Shown one piece after another: positions 34,950-46,860 of a stretch of 64,000 nucleotides of DNA. The translations under genes and the position numbers were made by a program. Origin of the DNA: Lingula anatina (taxonomy: Eukaryota; Brachiopoda; Lingulata; Lingulida; Lingulidae); contig NW_019774558.1 in NCBI RefSeq assembly GCF_001039355.2, positions 389,440 through 453,439 of the forward strand. The letters run 5' to 3'. The notes beneath the pieces are model-generated. The model saw only the letters and a list, made by a program, of their open reading frames with translations. It made no database searches and was not told where the DNA came from. Every line of letters starts with the position of its first letter. The stretch's first letter is position 1.

Positions 34950-36511
34950 GGAAGAAAAAGCTTAAGTCTGCGTCTTGCAAGTTTGTAAAGTTTATGTTCT
35001 TCCACTGTTTTGAACTCTTCATTTGAATATGTTGATTTGAATATCTTGATTACAGACATAACGGCTTCTCTGTGAATAAAATAATCCAATTTGATGAAAA
35101 AATCAACATGAAAGAAGCTTAATTGTTCTTTAAAATAATTGTTTATTAATAGATAATTATTTATAAAGATTAAAATGAAGAAAAAAGTACTGCTTTTAAT
35201 ATTGCAAACACCTCATTAATTTTTATGATTAAAATTTGTAACAGTAATTGTCGCTGAATCTGTCGACCCTTATGACACTGGTATTTAGTACTTCATTAAA
35301 TATAGATAATGGAAAATCATTATTTTCTGTGCAATCGTTGGAAATAAACTATTGGAAATAATAAACTAATAAACTATGTCATCAAGAGAAATATTCGGCT
35401 TGTTAATAAGATTATAGACCATAAATGCGATGCTGCAGTGTCAAATCCATAATATGTATATATGTTTCAAGAGTCTTATCTACCTCTTTTTGCTCTATTA
35501 GTTGCATTTGTTAATTAAGGTAGAATTGCCAGTCGCCCTTTAAAAATTTGAACCAAATTTTATAAACCATCCTTTGAGATACAGGTAAACATAACAAAAT
35601 CACAGAGGATTGATGTGTATATCGTGATCAAAATTGAATGTTCCGCGATGCAGACATGGAACAGAATTTTGAATAGACTGCGTTTTTTTGTCATTTGATA
35701 GTAATGGTACTAAAAACCCACAACGCCAAGATATTTCTACCAGAGCCGCTGTCAGTTGTGATGTACCCGTGCTGGCAGATTATACTTTAAGCTTGCTAGG
35801 CCGACGTTTTGAACATACATGTATATCATAATCAAAATTCATATGTTCCAATGACCACGCCAAGTTTTCAAGTGTTACTTTTTTACTCTATTGTTATGCT
35901 TGTTATGAAAATCTCCCATTAAGCACAAGGTCACATCTTTGAAAGCTAAACTGCTAAGCTATACTTTTTATTTCGTTAATTTTGGAATCTACCTTACAGT
36001 TGTTATCAACTTTTTTTAAAATTACTTATTGACGGTGAAACCAACTATTAACCAGAACTTCGTGGCGTTGATTTTTTTTCTTGACTAATAAAAAATAAAA
36101 TGGAAACTTTTTAATTCATGGCAACCTAAAAAAATAAAACATGCACTGCATAACTGTCTAGCTTTTATTTAGTTGAAATTACTAAACCCCATTAACGTGG
36201 GATTAAAGATATCGTCACCAATTGACTTTAAAATATAAAAAATTTATATTTTATGATTCCCAGAAAATGGTATTAAGTAATCCAAATTGCACCAAGCAAT
36301 GTGAGGTGAAAGCTGCTAATAAGATATCAAGGTCTCAGGTTGCACTGTGAGGTGAAGCACGTTTATGGATTAGAATGATGTGTGTGTGTGTGTGGGGGGG
36401 GGGGGTTGATATGATGTTACATGGTATGGTATTGTAAATTTACCATGTAGCAGATAAAACGTGTGATAAAATGATTGGTCTGTGAAGATTCAAATAAGTG
36501 TCATGTGTAAA
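34950..36511. other. Flank downstream of gene A, duplicated between units
   Basis: No gene. It contains blocks seen again after B (about 42540-43330), C and D (about 55830-56890). One is the GACTGTCTAGCTTTTATT block at about 36147, another a GT/G-run tract at about 36380-36406. Confidence 0.7.
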
Positions 36512-36570
36512 TATCTATTTGGATGCCCAGCTCTCAGTATAACAACCCCAGTATCATCTGGACGTGGACC
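36512..36570 (+). promoter_or_regulatory. Promoter relic fused to duplicated glycosyltransferase flank
   Basis: TATTTGGATGCCCAGCTCTC followed by AGTATAACAACCCC and CATCTGGACGTGGACC closely matches the promoter of gene E (58615-58682). No ATG or signal peptide follows. At 36579 the sequence switches to DNA homologous to 29942, downstream of the glycosyltransferase gene. It marks the join of the tandem duplication. Confidence 0.8.
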
Positions 36571-37173
36571 AAACAACACCATGGTGACGCCTCGGTCAAG
36601 GTCAAGGTTTAATTGAAGGACGCCAGATACATTTTGATGTCAGTGCTGAAATGGTTTAGTGGCATAAACTACTGTAATAGGCCTGCTTTAACAACGATCA
36701 GAATGTCTCATCCAATTTTTGTGAAAATATTTATCAGAAGCTACCTCTTCTGAGATTGATGCCTGTTATATGTAATACCAAATGATGTTGAATTTACCAC
36801 TAGTCATTAGCCTGTACTTTTTTTTTAAATTGAACATTTTTCGCCAATGGAACAATACCTGTCTAAACTGATTTGCTGTCTAAGGTTTTCACAATATAAC
36901 GAAGATTGAGTTTTATGTTTAGTAACTGGACGTTGAAAAGAGACATGGCAGCACAGTATTGCCAAATAATGGAATATTCCAATAAACTATGAAAAACTTC
37001 TATATAACCATACATTTCAAGTTAATTTTTGTCAGCATTGTAAAAATATTCTTTGTGAAACGCATTCTTGTCTTTCAGACCTGAGTAGCCTATACATGTA
37101 TTTCCACTCCCTCTTCGTCACGTTAAAAGAGACATTCACGTGATGTGCAGCGCTCCCGTCCGATGATATGTAC

Positions 37174-37213
<40 letters not shown>

Positions 37214-38125
37214 CCAAAAATCTAATACAAAACTCTTACCAATGACATCACCATGAAAGTTTGTAAAACAGAACGAAAAAATGAAATTGAAATATATGTA
37301 GTTATAAATACATATGAAACGAGACATACAAAACCTTGTAACATTTAGAAAATTACATGTAGACCCAGTTTTGTACACACCACAAATAAAAACCACATGC
37401 CAAAAAACAACCAATATTTATCTCTTAGGTAGCAGAGTGAAGGCCTTAAAATTGTGCATTCTTCAGCTTTCTGGATAAAATTGACTTGCAGTTTCATTCC
37501 ATTCAGTAAAGCAGTGTTATTAAGCAGACATTTTCCGGGAAGAATGTAACGAGACTCTCTGGTATTTCTTTAAGTAATACATGCATTATTTTAATTATAT
37601 GGTGTTATTTGGTCGGGTTTCGCTTCATTCTGATGTACTTGAATATTTCTTAATTTATCATCATTTTATCAAAATCCATAAACAGAAATTACACTCGCAA
37701 AAGTGGAAATGGCTTGGAACGATATTAAGGGACACTTTATAGATTAAAAGAAGATCATTTCACCTTATTGTGTTATCGTCCAGGTACGCACGTCTTAAAG
37801 TAGATTAATCTTTTCAAAAACGGAATCAATGTATATTGCATCCGGTTTGCATTTCACTCACCAGTAAATAGGCTATTTTAATGTTGCTTGTTAAAGTAAA
37901 GGAACTGATTACAATTCATATCCGCATATTTTTCTTTAATATACAAGTATGTGACAGTAGTCAAACTGGAGCTTTGTTCCTCTCAGGAAGCAAGACTTGA
38001 GTACTGAACCGTCTGGTATACATGTACATGTATGTATACTGGGCTGAATACATGACGTTGTCAATTAATATAAGAATTTTTTTCAGAAAAAAATTCCCTG
38101 TCAAAATAACACTCAAACTCTCCCA

Positions 38126-38400
38126 TAACGATTGGCCCGTACATGGAAATAAATATTGATAAACAACTATTTTTCCAGAAAAGAAATACGAAAAAAAAAA
38201 AAAACGATTGGCCGGTACACGGAAATAAATATTTATTCATGAAAAGTCTGTGTAGGTAAGGGCAACTGAGTTAATGTTTTGCCTAAATAACTGTTTGGAT
38301 GTCTGTCTCTCTATAAACGGGAAGCTACTCCTCTTAATTCTGCTGAAGATAAAGTTAGCTGCAGTGATGGTGCTGGTTGTATTGTCTTTTATAATCAAAC
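38126..38400 (+). pseudogene. Leader relic 3 (start codon lost)
   Basis: Two successive ACGATTGGCC inverted-CCAAT blocks (38128 and about 38203), then CTCTCTATAAACGGG as TATA, then a leader where ATG has become ATA (AAGATAAAGTTAGCTGCAGT at 38346). It corresponds to relic 1 of unit 1. Confidence 0.65.
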
Positions 38401-38807
38401 TAATTACAACCTAACAAAATGACACTCACACTTCATGACTGTCTAGCTTTTATTCAGTTGAATTTACTTTAACTTTTAATGTGCAATTAATGGAATCGTA
38501 TTCATTTGACTTTAAAATATATGAAAATGAATGTATCTCTATGTCACGACTCTCAGAAAATGGTATTTTAAAAGTACCCCAACTTGTGACAAGCACTGTG
38601 AGGTGAAAGCTGTCACTAAATCCCCAAGCCTCAGGTTTTATTGTGAGGTGATGCACGTTTCATGGGTTGGATTGATGTGTGTGTTTGGGGGGGTGGGTGG
38701 GGGGGGTGGGGGTGATGTTACATCCAAACGTTGCTTGAACAAAGCCGTCCATCTGCATACCCCATACCACATGTGATACAGCGTTCGTCGCTACATATTC
38801 TACATAC

Positions 38808-38917
38808 ACGTTTGGCTGCCTGTCTCTCTGTAAATCAGGTAGCTACTTTTCTAAATTCTGCCGTAACTGAAAATGAATATAGCTGCACTGATGCTGCTGG
38901 TTGTATCATCTTTTTAA
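38808..38917 (+). pseudogene. Leader relic 4: signal-peptide micro-ORF
   Basis: Counterpart of relic 2. The ATG at 38873 opens MNIALMLL-type sequence (MNIAALMLLVVSSF) and stops at 38917. The TATA is replaced by CTGTAAATC. Confidence 0.65.
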
Positions 38918-39600
38918 TCAAACTAATTACAACCTAGCAAAATGACACTCGCACTTCATGACTGTCTAGCTTTTATACAGTTGAATTTACTACAACTCTT
39001 TTAATGTGCAATTAATAGAATCGTATCCATTCGACATGAAAATATATGAAAAATGAATGTATCTCTATGTCACGACTCTCAGAAGCTGCCACCAGGATAT
39101 CAAGGTCTCAGGCTGTACTGAGTTGAAGCACGTTCATGGATTAGAATGACGTATATGTGTGTGTATGTGTGTGTGTGCTTGTTTTTAGGGGGGTATGAAG
39201 TTGCAACCAAACTTTGCCAGTTGTATCAAAAGTTGTATCAGATGTGGTAGGAGATATGCAGATGGACAAACTTCTTACAAAAGATAAACATGTAAAAAAT
39301 GGCATCAGGATATATTATACAAATTTCACATACCGGTAAATGTTCTATTTATGCATTTATTTTAGTAAATTATTTACTTAAACGTTACCCGCACACTTTT
39401 CATTAATCTTAGTCAACAGGTGTCACCAGAAGCAATGGCTTAAAGGAATACCTGATGATTGTCTTGTGCAGCTATTACAATTTTGTATGCATTACAATAA
39501 TCTAGATTCCAGTCTTTTGGCAAAAATCACTACAGGGAAATAAATTGTAATAAATGCAGGCCGTGTGAGTAAGTCATACATCTGTTTGGACGCCGGTCTC

Positions 39601-39608
39601 TATAAAAG
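39601..39608 (+). promoter_or_regulatory. TATA box of vWA gene B
   Basis: TATAAAAG, 69 bp before the ATG, in a promoter almost identical to that of gene A. Confidence 0.85.
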
Positions 39609-39669
39609 CAACCGAGGAAGCCACACTTCTCTCATATGCACGTGGACCAAGTTCCTGTCGTCACCGAAG

Positions 39670-41602
39670 ATGAAGTTAGTCGCGCTGGTGCTGCTGGTTG
39701 CTGTTGGAATGGCCTTAAATGGTCTGGGCACTGAGGCTCTCACAGCAAACCAGATCACCAATGCTCTGATGGGCGGTGCTCATTCCTACTGGAATGTTTG
39801 CTTTGCTTTGGACAGCAGCGACAGCATTGACAGAATTAATTGGAACATGTCGAAATGGGCGGCACGGGTGAGATACGTGTACACTGGTCTTGGTCATTTG
39901 GCATTACACATTTTCTTTCCGATTATTTTTTTTCAATACCAATTATCAATATTAAATAATAGACACGGATTTGGGCAAAAAGAACAGAAAATAATTATTG
40001 GATTAATATTTGATAAATTTGCACGACTAAGTGTGTCTGAAAAATAATCAGGGGGTCAAAGCATTTCATTGTTAAACTGACAGTTTAACGGTGGTAGATT
40101 ACATGTATAGACAACCAAATATAATGCTTTTCAAATTTACCAAAATCTTTTACGTTTTTATTAAAGGGCTAATTCTACTCATTCTACGTAGAGCGATCCA
40201 ACTCCGTCCGGACTCTCGCTGAATACAATCAGATCGACATGGCAGTTCTTGGTGTTAAGTAGAAGACAGAAAAGTTCCTGATCATACGATTATTTTGGAA
40301 ACGAGGAGGTGTGGTAATCTTTGTAATCTGATTGCATTCAGCGAGAGTCACCGCGGGGTTGAATCGGTATTTTCGTAAGGAATGAGTCCGAAGACATTTT
40401 TGTAACACGTAACAAAGCATCATATTTTAATATAAAGGAAAATTGTTTCAGAACATCCTTGCCATCATTAACAATACTCCCATTCAGAATAGTATAGCCC
40501 CTGAGAAACATAGGATTGGTCTGGTACGTTTCTCTACCCGGGCATGGCACATCTTCTTTCTGGGGACCCACAAGTTCTACCCTGCCAATGATGCCGCTAT
40601 TGACGCCGTGCCTAAAAACGGTAAGGTCGATGAATTGTTAATATCACTATACACGTAGCTCATAATATAAACAACATTATGAACTTCACACAATCAGCTG
40701 TGTATGTACATACAAATACCCACATATACATACATATAGACATACGTACATATATACATACACACAAGCACACAAACACAAACACTATTATGCATATTTC
40801 GACATCGAACTGCTTTATCAAAGCTTTATCAGAAAGGTTAAGCAAAGTAATTACATCAGCATGCTTCTTGATGTTGATGACCTACGCGGTCACGATATGT
40901 GATCCTATACTTGCCGAAGCCGTCAAAAATAATTTCATTTTGATAAACAAGTTCAGGAGAAAGGCGCAGCTCTATGGGTTCATGCATTTGTATATCATGT
41001 ATTTTCACAGGTGGTATGACGAATATTTTCCATGGTTTGTCGAGGTGTAATGGTCAGCTTGGTTCTTCTGGCAACCGCCTAGTCTGGATGACCACTGATG
41101 GACATCACACAACGTGGGGTTACCCGGTCGTCAAGGCAAAGGCCATGAGGGAGAATGGTATGTACTTCCAGAAAACCGCAAATGAAGAAAATTGTTTAAC
41201 ATAATTTTTTAGTTGAGACAACAGGTCTTCAATCACGTTGGACAGTTCCATTAGCTATAATATTTTAGAAAATTGAAACTTATTTTTTTCAATAGCTACA
41301 AGTGTAGCAAATAATTAACCGATATTTACCAGCCAATATTCTGTATATTGACAGCCAGCATCAAGTCTAACGGTAAACACACGAAATATTGGCTAGTAAA
41401 CCTGTTTATATTTTCATTACCTATTGACGAAAACAATATCTTAATTGTCTCGTTGAACTATAAGATGTGTTTTTCCATTTTTTTCATTTTAGGAATAAAA
41501 ATTTGTATCGTTGCTATTGGCGACAGTGTCGACATGAAGAAAATAAATGGCATGGCATCGTGGATATACGGCATGGGCTCGAGATGTGTTCTTAGGTATT
41601 AA
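39670..41602 (+). CDS. vWA gene B: secreted vWA protein, C-terminally truncated, 207 aa
   Basis: Exons 39670-39867, 40452-40620, 41011-41157 and 41493-41602. Signal peptide as in A. MIDAS complete: DSSDS, Thr in GGMTN, Asp in MTTDG. It is closest to gene A in sequence, and their promoters are near-identical, so the two probably arose from the most recent duplication. Exon 4 ends CVLRY then TAA. Compared with D a small deletion after AGGTAT removes the AAACCTATAG block and shifts the frame, dropping about 34 C-terminal residues. The loop before CVLRY is also short (IYGMGSR). The core vWA strands are retained, so the product may fold, but loss of the last helix makes this less certain. Confidence 0.85.
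40200..40360. mobile_element. MITE in intron 1 of gene B
   Basis: The ends AACTCCGTCCGGACTCTCGC and TCACCGCGGGGTT belong to an imperfect inverted repeat of about 36 bp with ACTCTCGCTGAATACAATCAG at its core. Orthologous insertions sit in C (47480-47630) and D (53400-53560). Confidence 0.88.
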
Positions 41603-43509
41603 AGCCCACATGATTGGCACGTTTTATTCCCGAAGGAGATTGATGCCATCGGAGAAAAATTAGCTTAAATCAGCGTCTTGCAAATTTGTTAGTTTATGTA
41701 CCTCCATTGTTTGCAATTCTTCATTTGAATATCTTGATTGTAGCCAGAACGGCTTCTCTGCCAATTCTTTTGTTAGCAATGCACATCTGGAAAGTTAAAA
41801 AAAAAATAGAATATCGCAACATCGAATTTGTTGTAAAAATGGACAAGAAAGAAGCTTAATTGTTCTTAAATAATACATGTAATTGTGTTTATAATAGATA
41901 ATAATTAGTAAAGATAAAAATGCAGAAAAAATACTGATTTTAACATTGCAAACACCTTATTTTCTTAATAAAATTTGTAACAATAATTGTCGATGTAACA
42001 CTGGCATTTTGTACTTCTCTAGATTATGGAAACTAATTTTTTCAATGCAAACAACGGAAATAAACTATTTTTTAATTTACTGCCTCTTCTTATTATCTAC
42101 AGTATCTGTATTTGGAGGAGTGGCGGACTAACCAGTTTCAAGGTTGTACAGTGGCGGATTAATTTATTATTAAGAGGGGGGTCAGGTCCTGACCTCCCTT
42201 CGATTTCTGAAAAAGAAAACGGTCCCCTCTTGAAATTAGAATTTTGACTAGCTGAATATAAAAAGAAAAAAATTGAAGCCCTTTAGCGGGCCCCGAGCCA
42301 AGGAGGGAGGAAAGGGTCGGCTTCAAATTCGCGGTCCCCTTCAAATTGGATAGGTGCTTCATTAATTAGAAAAACATCAGCAGGCTAATAATGATAATGT
42401 AGTAATGACAATTATGATGGTGATTATGTTTTTTAAAGCTACACATTCGTCTCATCACTATTGACATATAGAATTTTAAATTACAAAGATAAATGAAAAA
42501 CTAATACTGCATAAAAATAACAAAAGTTAAAACGGACATAAATCAAATCAAAAAGTAACTAGAAAAGCACTCTGAGAGCGCTGACCAGAGCAGCTGCCAT
42601 ACACGGTAAGAGATTCGCCCCGGGTGTGAGATTATACATAGGGCTTTTTAGGCCAACGTTTTTAACATACACCATTATCAAAATTCATATGTTCTAATGA
42701 CCACGCGAAGTTGGATTTTTCAAATGTTATTTTTTTACACGACTGTTTTGCTTGTTCTGCAAATCTCCCATTAAGCACAAGTTCACATCTTTGAAAGCTT
42801 AATAACTAAGCAATTCTTTTTGTTTCGTTAATTTTGGAAAGTATACCTTACAGTTTTTATTACGAGGTCATTTAACTATACTTTTTTATAGCGAAACCAA
42901 CTAATCAACCAGAGCCTCATGGCGTTGATTTTTTTCTATCTTGCCAGATGAGAAATAAAATGGAAACAATTTCGTACTTTTTAATTCAATGTCCACCTAA
43001 AAAATTATACTTGCACTTCATGACTGTCTAGCTTTTATTCAGTTAAACTTACTAAAACTACTTTAATGTGCGATTAAAGAAATCGTAACCATAACTATTT
43101 GACTTTAAAATTTAAAAAGGTAATATTTGATGATTGTCAGAAAATGGTATTAAGTGACCCAACTTGCACCAAGCACTGTGAGGTGAAAGCTGCCAATAAG
43201 ATCTCAAGGTCTCAGGTTGCACTGTGAGTTGAAGCACGTTCATGGATTAAAATGATGTGTATGTGTGTGTGTGTGTGGGGGGGGGGGGGGGGCTGACATA
43301 ATGTTACATACTTTGATATTGTAAATTTACCAGTATTTGGTGAACAATCGTTGTCAGAATTGGCTGTCCATTTATATACCATATCTGACACAACGCTATA
43401 TTCTGAGCACGTTGTAAATTTATTTAAAACAGTTCACGGGAAGCTACAACGTACGATGTAATGTGAAATTAGATATTTCAAAAATGGAATCAAGGCATAT
43501 TGCACCAGG
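41603..43509. other. Flank downstream of gene B
   Basis: No gene. It contains a GTGGCGGAT-type element (listed), the right half of a hairpin that is complete at 55612, the CTGTCTAGCTTTTATT block at about 43025, and a GT/G-run tract at 43258-43292. Confidence 0.65.
42149..42354. mobile_element. GTGGCGGAT-type short element, right end decayed
   Basis: Starts ACAGTGGCGGATTAAT and contains GGTCAGGTCCTGACC and CCCTCTTGAAATTAGAATTT, as in the copies at 50518 and 62164. The terminal GATCCGCCACTG is not found. Confidence 0.7.
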
Positions 43510-43734
43510 TGTAACAGGAATGGATGTCCGCTAGGAACCGTAGTCCGCTTCCTATACTTTGTACAGGTGACAGTATACCAGGCATACCCAACTACCAGAC
43601 TCGGCACCTAAGGATCCAGAATTAACCGGTATATCGGACCACACTAACCGTTTTCCTGTATACTAACCCTAATACTCTATCTAAGCCTAACCTGTACTTA
43701 TCATATGGGAGCCCGAAATTCCATTCCTGTTACA
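43510..43734. mobile_element. TGTAACAGGAATGG-terminal MITE
   Basis: The termini TGTAACAGGAATGGA and TCCATTCCTGTTACA are inverted repeats 225 bp apart. The copy in intron 3 of gene E (59897-60067) shares both ends and parts of the interior (CTAGGAACCGTAGTCCG, GGACAGTA-like text). Confidence 0.85.
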
Positions 43735-44063
43735 TTGGTTCGCGTTTCACGAACCAATAAATAGTCTATTTAAATTAATGTTACTTATAACAGTGAAGGA
43801 ATTGATAACAGTTCGAATCCGCATGCATTCCTGTAACGTATTTGACAGGGGTTGTTATCCAACTAACATGCAGTACCCTAGTTTCAAGGTTTCAGTATTG
43901 CCAGCTCGATCTTCATTACATATGTATATATGGAGCGTTGTATACATACTGTGTGGTATAAACTGAGCTGGGTTCAATGTTGTTGTGAACATTATGGTAG
44001 CTTAGGTACAGGTTTTTTTTTCAAGAAAGATTTTTGTATAAAAATAATACAAAAAAACTACAA

Positions 44064-44131
<68 letters not shown>
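44064..44131. repeat. Poly-A tract of about 65 bp
   Basis: A long A homopolymer directly before ACGATTGGCCC of leader relic 5. Length is likely to be unreliable in the assembly. It could be a retroposed poly-A tail, but no recognisable retroelement precedes it. Confidence 0.9.
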
Positions 44132-44132
<1 letters not shown>

Positions 44133-44290
44133 GATTGGCCCGAACAAGGAAATATATATTCATTCATTGAAAGTGTGTGTGAGTAAGGACAATCGGGTTT
44201 GATTAACGTTTTGCAGAAATATATGTTTGGATGCCTGCCTCTCTATAAAACAACCGATGTAGCCACTCTTCTAAATTCTGCAAGTGGAAC
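44131..44290 (+). pseudogene. Leader relic 5 (promoter only)
   Basis: ACGATTGGCCCGAACAAGG, then CTCTCTATAAAACAACC as TATA, then CCACTCTTCTAAATTCTGCA. The leader ATG is missing; sequence jumps to GTGGAACTTACTAAATCCC. Confidence 0.65.
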
Positions 44291-44489
44291 TTACTAAATC
44301 CCTTTTAATGTGCGATTAATGGAATCGTAACCAATTGACTTTAAAATATAAAACATCAACGCATCTCTATTTAATGATTCTCAGAAAAAGGTATCCAACT
44401 TGCACCAAGCATTGTGAGCTGAAAGCTGTCAGCATCTCAAGGTCTCGGGTTTTGCTGTGAGGCGAATCACGTTCCATGGGGTTGGTTTG

Positions 44490-44527
<38 letters not shown>

Positions 44528-44649
44528 AGGAGGGGGGAATGTGTATGATATTATCACATCCAAACATTGTCAAAATAAAACCGTAAGCCTACATACTGTA
44601 ATACCCCATACCAGATCCGACACAACGCACATTATCACATTAATACATA

Positions 44650-46018
44650 CCTAGGGATGTTACATGACCGTGGCGATATGATGATCACTGAAGCCTGTCC
44701 ATTTAGGCAAGCTTCAGTGAAGATCAAGGGCAAGCTCGAGCCGCTGCCCAAAAATGTCTCGCTTCACTCGACATTTATGCGTAGCGTCTCTCGGAAAACT
44801 CGGATTTAACCTCGATGTAGTCTTGAATTTCACGACTACATCTTGGTTAAATCAGTCGAGGTCTATTAAATACTGAAAGCCAAAGACAGAGTGATCGTGT
44901 GACCTTCTTGGCATCAAGAGAATAGTGACGTTGCTTGCGTTATATACCTACCAGTAGACAAATTTAAAATCTCTCACGCTCTTAAAAAATTAGCATAAAC
45001 TTTTCACGTTTAACAATTATTATTTATCATTTTATTACACTAAGTCATATCATATGGGTATGGTTTGAAAACGGGAATTAGTTTACATTTAAATCACACG
45101 TGCATACAAATTATTTGTAAATCTATAACTTTTTAACGAGGGTTGTGTTATTTACCTTTTGGTTTTAAGCTGTTCATTCTTCCTCTTAATCAGATATATC
45201 GGTAAAAATCAAATGCATTCCCCCTTTGAACTTGTAATTACATGTAGCACATGAATGCTCTGAAAACCAGCACATGTATATTCTGAAACCGCCTCGTGGT
45301 AAAAAAGATGTCACCAAAACGTAGAATTATTACTCCTGTGGACTTTAAATAAACATCCGTTTGATTTTGACTATATTCCGTAACCGCCTCGTCGTAAGAA
45401 ATGACAATAAAAAACTAGAATAATAACTCCCGTGAACTTGTAATAAACATCCGTCGATTTTGAATATAGTCCGAAACTGCTTCGTTGTCAGAAATATCAC
45501 CAAAAAGTAAATATCTTTCTCCTTTGCACTTGTGAAAAATTAGTTTGACTATATTCCGGTCCCACGCTCCTTTTTTATCAGAAATGTTACTAAAAAGTAG
45601 AGGTTTTGCCTTAATTTTGGGACCTTGTTTCCGCAGCAGTCCCAGCTAGGTGTGGCTCAGCTGAGACGTGCATGGTCAGTGTCGACGGTTGATAAAATAT
45701 TTCTCAAGCAGGTTGAACGTCCACGACAAGTATTTAGCAAAAATTGACCAAATTGGTCAGACAATACGTAAGAATTTGGCGAGAGGTGACCAGCACACGT
45801 GGACGAGTTTATTCCGTATAACATCTCTAGAGCGTGATAAAGTGTCACTTTATTCGGTTTTAGGGGTGTTTTAGGATGAAATGACTGTATTTTTTTCTCG
45901 GTATGTATGTCAAATAATACACTGTCACCCTCTTGCGATATATGCCATGAACATCTCTCGCTGACGCTCGAGGTGTTTTGGCATATATCGCTCGGGTGAC
46001 AGTGTATTATCTCACACT
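44650..46018. mobile_element. Unit-specific ~1.37 kb insertion with strong hairpin, unclassified
   Basis: Flanking blocks that adjoin in the next unit (CGACACAACRCAC before, AGCGGGAACCYAGAACAAAT after; compare 51870-51945) are here separated by about 1.37 kb. The insert holds an inverted pair CTCGATGTAGTC/GACTACATCTTGG at about 44812-44860 and a long hairpin at 45914-46010. Frames on either strand (to 143 codons on the minus strand) show no known domain. Likely a non-autonomous element. No target duplication was identified. Confidence 0.5.
45914..46010. repeat. 97 bp hairpin
   Basis: Arms begin ATAATACACTGTCACCC and end GGGTGACAGTGTATTAT, continuing inward with GCGATATATGCCA/TGGCATATATCGC around a CTCGCTGACGCTCGAG centre. 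Confidence 0.9.
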
Positions 46019-46791
46019 TAAAAGCAGTTAGCGGGAACCTAGAACAAATGTTCTCAATTGATTTTGCAATCCAACCAACATGTAGCATGTGCGTTTAGAA
46101 TTTACATACCGTCATGGATTTTCACTGAAATAAAATAATTTATCTTCTTAAGAAAACTGCAGAATGAGTCATTAATATTCATATATCACTATGAATAATA
46201 CATGTTTTTATGAGTTCTTGTTGAGACCCGCAATTGACAAACAAGTTTTTTTATCCCAAATTGAAATAAAATCATCCATTTCCTGATAAATGTTTATGTT
46301 TAATTCAGGACACTGTAACATCAACATGTGGTTATCAGAGTGTTTACTGCAAAGTTCATTATTGCACCGCTCTGTGTTACCATCCAAATACTTCTTGCAA
46401 AATTTTTTTTAATGGTATCAGGATATATTACACAGGGTCTGCGTTTCGCACACCAGTTTTAACTGGTTAAAATAGTCTATTTATGTATTCATTTTAAATA
46501 AAGTTAAAAGTTAAACCCACATGCTTTTCATCAATCTAAGTCAACAGGAGCAATGGCTCAAAGGAATACCTGAGGACTGTCTGGTACATATTCTACAACA
46601 TTGTACGCTGCCAGCATTACAATAGTTTGTAAGATTGCAGCCCTTTGGCAATAAATGCCATTTATGTAATAAACTCCCAGGGCCTTACAAAACGATTGGT
46701 CCATACAAGGAAATGAATTGTAATAAATGCAGCCAGTGTGGGTAAGTATAAATTAGCGTTTGTATAAATATCTGTCTGGGCGCCCGTTCTC

Positions 46792-46799
46792 TATAAAAG
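46792..46799 (+). promoter_or_regulatory. TATA box of vWA gene C
   Basis: TATAAAAG, 69 bp before the ATG. An inverted CCAAT (ATTGG, 46695-46699) in ACGATTGGTCCATAC lies about 97 bp upstream of it, and a second TATA-like GTATAAATA lies in between (about 46762). Confidence 0.85.
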
Positions 46800-46860
46800 C
46801 AACCGAGGAAGCCACACTTCTATCATCTGCACGTGGACAAAGTTCCTGCCGTCACTGAAG

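Larger units (their letters stand above)
29942..36578. repeat. Segmental duplication unit 1 (contains vWA gene A)
   Basis: A block of about 6.6 kb, homologous in order to the block starting at 36579. It runs from the flank of the glycosyltransferase gene through two leader relics, gene A, its downstream flank and a promoter relic. Identity is highest around 31690-33110 versus 38420-39870. Confidence 0.85.
36579..43330. repeat. Segmental duplication unit 2 (contains vWA gene B)
   Basis: Homologous to unit 1 from its first base (CCATGGTGACGCC) through two leader relics, gene B and its downstream flank. The right end is where similarity to 36410-36440 stops. Confidence 0.8.

Noticed and set aside
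43815-43835. GTTCGAATCC, resembling a tRNA B box
   Set aside because: No A box or cloverleaf around it, and the same block occurs as diverged array repeat near 31315 and 37915.
44064-44131. Poly-A tract as the tail of a retrotransposed gene copy
   Set aside because: The upstream sequence is ordinary array flank shared with other units, with no reverse-transcribed coding sequence or target duplication.
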